In this document: piece by piece, positions 16,037-25,725 of the stretch
Layout: each line of letters opens with the position of its first letter
Numbering within the stretch: the first letter of the stretch is position 1
Source of the DNA: Gemmatimonadaceae bacterium
GTDB taxonomy: Bacteria; Latescibacterota; UBA2968; UBA8231
Assembly: GCA_002726335.1 (NCBI GenBank)
Contig: PBSR01000084.1
Coordinates: 1 to 45,886, forward strand
Direction of reading: 5' to 3'
DNA length: 45,886 nt
Translations under genes and position numbers: made by a program
The notes under the pieces: model-generated
Database searches by the model: none
Told to the model about the DNA's origin: nothing
The model's input: the letters and a program-made list of their open reading frames with translations, nothing else

Positions 16037-16912
16037 TCAGGCGCCCGGAGCTTCCATGAGATGACGCAGGTAGGCGCCCTGTCCGGCGACCTTCTCATCG
16101 TCGTCTCCGGTGCCGAACTCCTCCAGCGAGACGTAGCCGCTGTAGCCGACGTCCTTCAAGTCCTGGATGATCTGGGGGATGTCAGCCACCCCCCGACGCA
16201 GATCGGCAAAAGCCCAGGAGAAGTCCTGCCGATCGGTGGGGCCGTCGAGATCCTGCTTGTCAGCCACCGGAATGCCGTTGCCGATGTGGCAGTGGGCGAG
16301 GTACGGACCGAGGAGCTCCAGACCCATCCTCGTGTCCTCGATGCCGACGCGGATCATGTTCGGCACATCGTAGATGGCGCCTATGTGGTCGGCGTCGAGT
16401 CCGCGCATCAGTTCCGCCGTTCGCGAACAGCTGACGGCCACAGTGCCGACGTGGATTTCGTAGAGAGCCTTGACGCCGGCCGAGAGGGCCCGGTCGACGA
16501 CCTTCTCGAAGCCTGCTCTGGCTGCGTCGAACTGCGGCATATAGGGTTCCGTCCGGTCGTGACGCGGGGCACCGATCCGGATCATGGGCGGGTTGTCGGC
16601 ATCGATGGCTTTGGCGCCCTCGAACAGGAGATCGATCAAGCCGTCGTCGCCGAGGCTCGCACGCGGTGCCAGGGCGATGACCGGGATGCCGCTGCGCTCG
16701 ACTTCGGCGCGGATCTCGGCCGCACGGTCGAGAATATTGGTCGGACTGACGTCAGCCAGATGGCGTCCCCAGAACGACGGCTCGGCCCCGGCATCCTCGG
16801 GGTTGTCCCTAACACGAAGCTCGAGGCCCTCATAGCCATAGGCGGCGAGTTTGTCGAAGGTCTGGGACAGATCCCAGCGTGGCAGCATGACGGATGTGAT
16901 CGCGAGTTTCAT
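16037..16912 (-). CDS. Xylose isomerase-like TIM-barrel sugar phosphate isomerase/epimerase
   Basis: ~291 residues with the AP endonuclease 2/xylose isomerase-like TIM barrel: MKLAITSVMLP, KLAAYGYEGLELRV, YEIHVGTVAVS, YDVPNMIR (metal-binding Asp), HCHIGNG (metal-binding His), and SLEEFGTGDDDEKV. Members interconvert sugars or sugar phosphates with a divalent metal. ATG at 16912 with AGGAG eight bases upstream is chosen; an ATG at 16999 would add 29 residues without family match. Same strand as the next four genes of the catabolic block and first to be transcribed. Confidence 0.85.
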   Translation of the reverse strand: MKLAITSVMLPRWDLSQTFDKLAAYGYEGLELRVRDNPEDAGAEPSFWGRHLADVSPTNILDRAAEIRAEVERSGIPVIALAPRASLGDDGLIDLLFEGAKAIDADNPPMIRIGAPRHDRTEPYMPQFDAARAGFEKVVDRALSAGVKALYEIHVGTVAVSCSRTAELMRGLDADHIGAIYDVPNMIRVGIEDTRMGLELLGPYLAHCHIGNGIPVADKQDLDGPTDRQDFSWAFADLRRGVADIPQIIQDLKDVGYSGYVSLEEFGTGDDDEKVAGQGAYLRHLMEAPGA

Positions 16913-16981
16913 CGAGGTGTCTCCTGAATGGTGATTGCTGGCAGATCGGGGCAGCCTTGACCTGCTGATGCGTCGGATCTC

Positions 16982-16998
16982 TGAATAGACCATATTCA
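16982..16998. promoter_or_regulatory. Dyad TGAATA-N5-TATTCA between divergent genes
   Basis: A perfect 6-base inverted repeat with spacer GACCA lies in the 131-base gap between the sugar isomerase (ATG 16912, minus) and the repeat-built membrane protein (ATG 17044, plus). It is AT-rich against a GC-rich background. It could be an operator for either gene; a TTGACC (16957-16962) upstream could serve as a weak -35 on the plus strand. No regulator gene is adjacent, so this is only a candidate. Confidence 0.35.
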
Positions 16999-17043
16999 AA
17001 GGACGGCCACGACTGGCTCGCCGCGCACAGTAGGTGATGTGAC

Positions 17044-18435
17044 ATGAGAATACATGCAGGCCTTCTGGCCTTCCTCCTGCTTTCTGCAGCCCACGGTCTG
17101 GCCGAGGACGGTACCACCGTTACGCGCGAGCGTGTCCTCGCCCTCACCGAGTCGGTGGGGTACCAGATCGACGCCGCCGAACGCGAGCGCTACGGCCTGT
17201 TTCCCGACACCGAGGGTTTCCTCTTCGCCGAATTCCTCCTGCGGGACGGCTCCTACTGGCTGCGGCTCAGCTACCGCAGTGCCGGTGAGCGGACCGTCGA
17301 GCAGTCGCCACTGACGGAGGCACAGTTCCTCGCCTGGCGCGAAGCGGTACTCGCCGCCGACCGTGGCCGGGCTTCCCTGCCCGTGGCGGTCCTCTCCGAT
17401 ACGGATCAGCGTGACGGTCGGCTGCGACTGGTCACCGATGTCTTCCTCTACGGCCTGTGGCTCTACGGTCCGGCGACGATCGCGTTGTTCGACGTCGACA
17501 GCAGCCGCGGTGTCACCGCCATCGAGCTGCTCGCCGGCGGCGGCGCTTTTGCCGGCGCTCTGCTCAAGACACAGGACTACCGACTTGGATATGCGCGGAC
17601 CTCCCTGGTTCGCTGGGGCAACTACGCCGGCACCTTCTACGGTGCCGGGGTTCCGGCCCTGCTGGACAGCGGCAATGAACGGGTCTACGCCGTGAGCGTC
17701 ATGGCGGCCACGCCGGTGGGCGGTTACCTGGCCCATCGGTGGAGTGGACACCGGCGATTTGGCAAGGGGGAGGCCGACCTGATCACGACGGGAGTCTGGG
17801 TGGGGGGCCTCTACGGGCTCGCCGTCCCCTTTCTGGCCGGCGCTGACGAGGATCACGGTCGCCTGTACCTGGCCAGCGCCATGACCGGCGTCCCCGCCGG
17901 GGCTCTGTTGACGGAGAGAGTCGTGAAGGGACTTCGAATCAATCGCGGACGAGCCCACCTGATCACCCTGGGCGGCTTTATGGGCGTGGCGGAGGCTCTC
18001 AGCGTCGTCGATCTCGTCGATGACGATGCCCCAGCCAGGGCCTTTGTCTGGGCGGCCGCTCTCGGCGCCCCCGCTGGCGCCTGGTTCGGGTATCGGCTGA
18101 CCGATGGCCGTCGGCACACCCTCGGTCGCGCCCGTATGATCAGCGTCGGCGCCTATGCCGGTGGCCTCGTCGGCCAGGGCGTGGCCGTGTCCCTCGGCCT
18201 CGGCCACCGCGCCCGCACGTTGTCGGCCATGATCGGCTCGACGGCCGGTCTCTGGTTCACGGACCGGTTGACTCAGGACTGGGGTGAGGATGTGACGGCC
18301 ACCACCGGATCAACGGGCGTGGTACGCGTCGAGCTGCCCTCGCCGGCCGCACTGCTCACCCTTGTTATTGGCGCCACGCATGGCTCGGATGGCACCAACG
18401 TACCGCCGGTGCAGTTGCTGCGCCTCTCGTTCTGA
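17044..18435 (+). CDS. Secreted/membrane protein built from ~58-residue repeats (unknown)
   Basis: A 463-residue protein with a cleavable signal peptide (MRIHAGLLAFLLLSAAHGLA, then E-D). Residues ~22-120 are a soluble N-terminal region (TVTRERVLALTESVGYQID... ). Residues ~126-414 are about five tandem copies of a ~58-residue unit, each two glycine/alanine-rich hydrophobic stretches joined by a charged loop; units begin LVTDVFLYG (~129), SLVRWGNYAG (~187), DLITTGVWVG (~245), HLITLGGFMG (~305) and RMISVGAYAG (~364). The periodicity suggests duplication of a two-helix or beta-hairpin module in a membrane. The end is LLRLSF, a terminal aromatic as in many outer-membrane proteins. No family recognised. 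Confidence 0.7.
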   Translation: MRIHAGLLAFLLLSAAHGLAEDGTTVTRERVLALTESVGYQIDAAERERYGLFPDTEGFLFAEFLLRDGSYWLRLSYRSAGERTVEQSPLTEAQFLAWREAVLAADRGRASLPVAVLSDTDQRDGRLRLVTDVFLYGLWLYGPATIALFDVDSSRGVTAIELLAGGGAFAGALLKTQDYRLGYARTSLVRWGNYAGTFYGAGVPALLDSGNERVYAVSVMAATPVGGYLAHRWSGHRRFGKGEADLITTGVWVGGLYGLAVPFLAGADEDHGRLYLASAMTGVPAGALLTERVVKGLRINRGRAHLITLGGFMGVAEALSVVDLVDDDAPARAFVWAAALGAPAGAWFGYRLTDGRRHTLGRARMISVGAYAGGLVGQGVAVSLGLGHRARTLSAMIGSTAGLWFTDRLTQDWGEDVTATTGSTGVVRVELPSPAALLTLVIGATHGSDGTNVPPVQLLRLSF

Positions 18436-18438
18436 GGC

Positions 18439-18990
18439 TCACTCCACGTCCGCCAGCCAGACGTCGAACAGGATCGTCGTGTTCGGCGGGATCGCATCGC
18501 CCGCCCCGCGTGAACCGTACCCGAGATCGGGTGGAATGATGAGCCGTCCCCGCGCCCCCTTCGACATGAGAGCGATGCCTTCTTCCCAGCCCTCGATGAC
18601 CGTGCCCTGTCCCAGGGCAAAGCGGAAGGCGGCGCGGCGCGGATAGGAACTGTCGAACACGGTGCCATCCTCGAGGAAACCCGTGTAGTGCACCGACACC
18701 AGACTCCCCCGGCCCGGGAGGTCCCCGTCTCCAGCCTCGAGCTGGATGTAGATCAGGCCGCTGCCGGTGACGACCGTGTCCGCGGTGGCGAGACTCTCGT
18801 CGTCGTAGATGACCGGTGTAGTGGGCAATTCGTTGACCGCCGGGCTCTCGTCGCCGCTGACGATGTCACCGTCGGAGTCGTCGGCACCGGCCAGGTTGTC
18901 ATCCCCGCCCCCGCAGGACCAGGCAACTGCCGACACGACCAGCAGGACACTGACAAGAGTGTGACTCACGCTCCTGTTTCTTTTCATCAT
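18439..18990 (-). CDS. FKBP-type peptidyl-prolyl isomerase lipoprotein
   Basis: A 183-residue protein with a lipoprotein signal (lipobox AWSC, Cys26). A ~50-residue acidic, low-complexity linker follows (GGGDDNLAGADDSDGD). The FKBP domain covers ~95-183 (DLPGRGSLVSVHYTGFLEDGTVFDSSYPRR, VIEGWEEGIALMSKGARGRLIIPPDLGYG, IPPNTTILFDVWLADVE) and has the FKBP active-site aromatic and ligand-binding features (Tyr in HYTG, Asp in FDSS, Trp/Ile around EGWEEG, Tyr in GYG). It would catalyse X-Pro isomerisation at the envelope. MMKR at 18990 is the start; the 52 residues of the longer frame lack family match. It converges on the repeat protein with three bases between stops. Confidence 0.85.
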   Translation of the reverse strand: MMKRNRSVSHTLVSVLLVVSAVAWSCGGGDDNLAGADDSDGDIVSGDESPAVNELPTTPVIYDDESLATADTVVTGSGLIYIQLEAGDGDLPGRGSLVSVHYTGFLEDGTVFDSSYPRRAAFRFALGQGTVIEGWEEGIALMSKGARGRLIIPPDLGYGSRGAGDAIPPNTTILFDVWLADVE

Positions 18991-19003
18991 CGTCCCGCTC
19001 GCT

Positions 19004-19735
19004 CTAGATTCCGTGGATCCGCACGACCCATCCTGACGTGGCATCGCAGTAGGCCAGTTCACCCCCACCCCAGTCACACAGTCCATGGGGCTGCGGCTCG
19101 GATTCAGGAACTTCGATTCGCGCCATTTCCCTGCCGTCGGTGACATCGAGATGGACGATCACCCGATTGGCGGTGTGTACGACCCAGACACCTTCTTGAG
19201 TGCGTACGACGCCGTGAGCACGTCCGTAGGGCAGCGGAATCGAGTGCAGCGGTTCCCAGTCGGCGGTGTGCACCTTCGTCAGCGTCTGCTGCTTCAATGT
19301 CGTAATCCACAGGTGGCCGGGATCGACGTGGTCATACTCGATCCCGTGCACGCCACCACCGCCCGGCACGGGGCGGCGCATCAGCGTCTGGCCGTTGGCG
19401 GGGTGCACCTTCAGGACGACGCCGGCGCCGGCTTCGGCATCCGTCGGCTGCGACGGTCGCCAGAGCGATCCCGGACCGTTCGAGGCAACCCAGAGGGCCT
19501 TCTCGCCGTAGGCCATGCCGCTGATGTTCGAACCATCAGACGGGATCTCCCGTCGACGGAAGGTGACACCGTAGTCGCCGTGTCCGGGGGTGGTCGCGTT
19601 GTGTCCCGGTTCGGCGATGTCGACGAGGGCGAGCCGATCGGAGATCTGATCAGCGATCCACAGTCCGTCGTCGACGCGCTCCTGGGCGTTGGGGACGCCA
19701 TAGGGTGCACGGAACAGTTTCTCGAAGGCAGCCAT
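19004..19735 (-). CDS. Beta-propeller (SMP-30/Vgb-like) protein
   Basis: A 243-residue protein with repeated strand pairs typical of a beta-propeller: VDDGLWIADQISDRLALVDI, SNISGMAYGEKALWVASNG, VHGIEYDHVDPGHLWITTLKQ, RAHGVVRTQEGVWVVHTANR, PHGLCDWGGGELAYCDATSGWVV; each block is a Gly...(V/L)W(V/I)... motif. Resembles virginiamycin B lyase or streptogramin lyase and SMP-30/gluconolactonase propellers. No signal peptide. Its ATG is 10 bases downstream of the PhyH stop, and it ends 13 bases before the FKBP start, so it is the likely third gene in the Gfo/Idh-PhyH operon. Activity unknown; lactone hydrolysis or lyase is one option. Confidence 0.65.
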   Translation of the reverse strand: MAAFEKLFRAPYGVPNAQERVDDGLWIADQISDRLALVDIAEPGHNATTPGHGDYGVTFRRREIPSDGSNISGMAYGEKALWVASNGPGSLWRPSQPTDAEAGAGVVLKVHPANGQTLMRRPVPGGGGVHGIEYDHVDPGHLWITTLKQQTLTKVHTADWEPLHSIPLPYGRAHGVVRTQEGVWVVHTANRVIVHLDVTDGREMARIEVPESEPQPHGLCDWGGGELAYCDATSGWVVRIHGI

Positions 19736-19745
19736 CAGCTCTCCG

Positions 19746-20546
19746 TCATCGGTGGGATTGTGACGTGGTCAGACGTTCTTCATGGTCCAGCACCGCCCCT
19801 CGCACACGCTCGTCATCCCAGCGTTCGAAGGGTGCGAATTCGCCTGCCGCCCCCTGCTTGAAGGGGGTGTTGTCCACCGCCGTATAGCAGCAGATCAGGG
19901 CCCAACGCGGATCGGGACTCGTATTCGCATCGGACCGGTGCAGGGTGTTGCTGTGAAAGAACAGAACCGTCCCCGGGTCCATTTCGCAGTGCACGAGGTC
20001 GAAATGCTCTTCGACGATCTTGACGCGCGCCGCATCGGTGCCCACCTGATCGGCTGTGGCGCCATGGTCGAGACGGCCGAGGCGGTGCGAGCCACGCAGC
20101 ACCTGCAGGCAGCCGTTCGCTTTTGACGCCCGATCCACGGCGATCATACAGCTGCCCATATCAGGAAACAGAAACGCTCCGTACCAGTAGCCGAAATCCT
20201 GATGCCACTCCCAGGCGCCCCCGGTGTGCGGCTCCTTCATCATCATCTTGTGGTGATAGTGATAGAGTTCGCTGCCCAGCAGCTGCTCCAGGGGTTCGAC
20301 GATACGCTCGTGCCGGGCGTAGGCGCGGAAGGCGTCGTCCCCATCCAGACTGTAGCGCAATGACAGCCGACTGACCCGCCCCTCACTGTCACGACGATCG
20401 GCGGCCCCCGCCGACAGCTCCTGATCGGTGCGCGCTACACGCAGCATGCGCTCCATGTCAGCCACCGGAAAATGGTCCCGCAGCATCAGGTAGCCGTCAC
20501 GGTGAAAGGCGGCGACCTGTTCGGCGCTCAACGCAGCGTGACTCAT
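19746..20546 (-). CDS. PhyH-family Fe(II)/2-oxoglutarate dioxygenase
   Basis: A 266-residue PhyH-type dioxygenase: FHRDGYLMLRD at the start, His115-x-Asp117 (EWHQDFGYW), distal His203 (LHRSDAN) with Arg214 as the likely 2-oxoglutarate ligand. It resembles ectoine hydroxylase and related hydroxylases in the WHQDFGYW core. The ATG overlaps the Gfo/Idh stop by four bases (ATGA), so the two are translationally coupled. The substrate is not known; oxidation of a small metabolite derived from the partner's sugar or polyol is inference. Start ATG at 20546 rather than an upstream ATG at 20627 because the PhyH N-terminus starts there. Confidence 0.85.
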   Translation of the reverse strand: MSHAALSAEQVAAFHRDGYLMLRDHFPVADMERMLRVARTDQELSAGAADRRDSEGRVSRLSLRYSLDGDDAFRAYARHERIVEPLEQLLGSELYHYHHKMMMKEPHTGGAWEWHQDFGYWYGAFLFPDMGSCMIAVDRASKANGCLQVLRGSHRLGRLDHGATADQVGTDAARVKIVEEHFDLVHCEMDPGTVLFFHSNTLHRSDANTSPDPRWALICCYTAVDNTPFKQGAAGEFAPFERWDDERVRGAVLDHEERLTTSQSHR

Positions 20547-21538
20547 CCCCCCTGCACCTGCGCCGGCACCCCGGTACGGGCCGACTCCCAGGCCGCCTCG
20601 GTCAGCTCGATCACACGCAGACCGCACTCGGGGGGAACCTGGACCTCGTCGCGTCCGAGGATGGCGTCGTAGAAGTTGCGGTCGGGCGTCGATGCCTCGG
20701 GAAGATCCGTCGGCTCCACGGCCTCGTCGGCATCGGCGGCCTTGTAGGTGATCTTACCGTTGCGGATGTAGACCACGGCCTGGGTACCCCAGATCGTAAT
20801 GTCCTCCCACATGCCTCCCACCGGCGAATTGCCGACGACGGAGAGATTGCCCAGGGCGCCGTTCTTGAATCTCAGGGTCAGGGCGGAGTTGATGTCCACT
20901 TCAGACTCGAAGTTCTCCATATAGGCCTGTACCGATTCGACACCCAGTCCCGTCATCCAGAGCACGATGTCGAGCAGGTGACTTCCTGAGTCATTCAGTT
21001 GGCCACCACCGGAAAGAGACAACTGCTGGCGCCATAACCCCTGCGTGCCGAGATACCAGCGCTGATCCTGCAGGGCGGAGATGAACTGGATGTCTCCCAT
21101 CTCGCCCGACATCACCTTCTCGCGGACGAAACGGTACGCCGGTTGCAGGTGCCGCTGGTAGGAGATCATCAGGGTACGATCCACCTGTTTGGCTTTGGCG
21201 ATGACCTGATGGGCGTGCTCCACGGTGCACACCATCGGCTTTTCGGTCAGCACGTGGAGGCCCTTGTCGAGGCAGGCCATGATCTGCTCGAAATGTACGG
21301 TATGGGGCGTGGAGATCTGCACTGCATCCAGCTCGACCTCCGCCAGCATCTGCTGGTACTCCGAATACTCTGGCAGATCGCTGGCAGCGGCGTTGCGCTC
21401 CTTGGCCCGTGCCAGACTGTCGCTGCTGGGATCACACAGGGCGACGACCTCAGCCTCCGGGATCTGCAACACCCTGCCAATATGTGAGGAGGCGTTGCCG
21501 CCGCACCCTATGAATCCCGTCCGAATCCGCTCCGACAT
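20543..21538 (-). CDS. Gfo/Idh/MocA-family oxidoreductase
   Basis: A 331-residue NAD(P)-dependent oxidoreductase. Rossmann start RTGFIGCGGNASSHI, then VDLDAVQISTPHTVHFE, and TEKPMVCTVEHA (the EKP lysine of the family), and a C-terminal beta-sheet domain (DINSALTLRFKNGALGNLSVVG). It oxidises or reduces sugars and inositol-like polyols. ATG at 21538 is chosen with GGAGG five bases upstream. First gene of the operon Gfo/Idh-PhyH-propeller. The Asp/His residues around YLGTQGLWRQQ and DSGSHLLDI match the usual active-site His motif. Confidence 0.9.
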   Translation of the reverse strand: MSERIRTGFIGCGGNASSHIGRVLQIPEAEVVALCDPSSDSLARAKERNAAASDLPEYSEYQQMLAEVELDAVQISTPHTVHFEQIMACLDKGLHVLTEKPMVCTVEHAHQVIAKAKQVDRTLMISYQRHLQPAYRFVREKVMSGEMGDIQFISALQDQRWYLGTQGLWRQQLSLSGGGQLNDSGSHLLDIVLWMTGLGVESVQAYMENFESEVDINSALTLRFKNGALGNLSVVGNSPVGGMWEDITIWGTQAVVYIRNGKITYKAADADEAVEPTDLPEASTPDRNFYDAILGRDEVQVPPECGLRVIELTEAAWESARTGVPAQVQGG

Positions 21539-21559
21539 CCCGTCCTCCAGTGGGTTGAG

Positions 21560-21588
21560 TTGGAAAAATCGACGGCGCCGAATATACC
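21560..21588 (+). promoter_or_regulatory. Sigma-70-type promoter, TTGGAA-17-TATACC
   Basis: TTGGAA at 21560-21565, 17-base spacer, TATACC at 21583-21588, just upstream of the ATG at 21603. The transcript would have a leader of only a few bases. On the opposite strand the same AT-rich patch contains TATATT and may serve the Gfo/Idh gene. Confidence 0.4.
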
Positions 21589-21602
21589 TATCTTTCGCCG
21601 CC

Positions 21603-22577
21603 ATGCCGAGAGAACCCGACCGAAACCCCGTCGACCACCCGTTGCGCGAGTTGGCGCTGCAGCTCGTCGCCTTCGTCCTGAAGGAAGTACGCCGGGGCCG
21701 GGGCGTCGATGCGGCGGCCCGTGCGTTTTCCCGTCATCGGCGCCGCGTACTGGGCGGTATCGTCGGCGGTGCCGGGGCAGCCGGTGGCGCCTGGGCAGCG
21801 CTGACGGCGTGGACCGGATCGCTTGGTGTATGGGGTACGGTGGGATTGTCCCTGGGATTGCTGTCGCCGCCGGCGTGGGTCCCCCTTGCAGGGGGCCTGG
21901 CCGGTCTGGGTGCGGCGGGTGGCGCGGTGGCCGGCGCCCTGTCACTGAATCGCTCCCGCGCCCGCAGGCGCCACCTGCGAACCATCATCGGTCTGAGTCG
22001 GGAGATGACCGGTGCTGAAGGGGGAGAGGGTGTGATCACCGACGCCGGGCGTCGGCGTTTCACCCGCGTGTGCGAGAGCCTCGGTCTGCCCGCCGACTCG
22101 CCACGGACGATTTCCCGTGACTATCGTCAACGCCTCGACGGCCAGTGGGAACACCTGCGCCGATTGGTGCTGGGGCTGAACTACTTCGCCGAAGCCATGG
22201 TCTTCGACCTTCGTGAGTTGGAGTCCGTCCGTGACCTGCTCGAGCGGCTGTCACGCTTCGACCCGCGGCGCCGCGGCCAGCAACTGCGCGTCGACCTGCT
22301 GTCCCGGTTGGGACAGGACGTGGGAGCGTGGGTTCTCGACAGCCCCCTGGAGGAGGCGTCCCTCGTGTCCGCCTATGCCCTGGCCCAGACCGCCCTGTCC
22401 AATGACGAAGAACGCCACCGCCTGGGTGAAGCCTTCGACAACCTGGTGGCGTCCCGGGATGAGCTATCCCCCGGCGATGCCCGACGTCTGCGCGACAGCC
22501 GGATCCGAGTCGACCGGATCTACCGCGATCATCTCGAAGGCCCCCTGCCCGAACTCGACACCGACACGCAAGCCTGA
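21603..22577 (+). CDS. Putative membrane protein, unknown function
   Basis: This 324-residue protein has two hydrophobic, Gly/Ala-rich segments (~50-70 and ~76-114: GGIVGGAGAAGGAWAAL, LAGGLAGLGAAGGAVAGAL) that could form a membrane hairpin, then a long helical, charged C-terminal region (RRLVLGLNYFAEAMVFDLRELESV). No family recognised. ATG at 21603 is the start; an open frame to 21225 is antisense to the Gfo/Idh gene. Ends 10 bases from the MetRS stop. Confidence 0.6.
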   Translation: MPREPDRNPVDHPLRELALQLVAFVLKEVRRGRGVDAAARAFSRHRRRVLGGIVGGAGAAGGAWAALTAWTGSLGVWGTVGLSLGLLSPPAWVPLAGGLAGLGAAGGAVAGALSLNRSRARRRHLRTIIGLSREMTGAEGGEGVITDAGRRRFTRVCESLGLPADSPRTISRDYRQRLDGQWEHLRRLVLGLNYFAEAMVFDLRELESVRDLLERLSRFDPRRRGQQLRVDLLSRLGQDVGAWVLDSPLEEASLVSAYALAQTALSNDEERHRLGEAFDNLVASRDELSPGDARRLRDSRIRVDRIYRDHLEGPLPELDTDTQA

Positions 22578-22587
22578 CGGCGCTGGC

Positions 22588-25702
<3,115 letters not shown>

Positions 25703-25725
25703 CGGTCAGTCCTCCATGCTGAGGT

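Noticed and set aside
16996..18207. 403-codon minus-strand frame
   Set aside because: Antisense to the repeat-built membrane protein; low-complexity Gly/Gln pattern.
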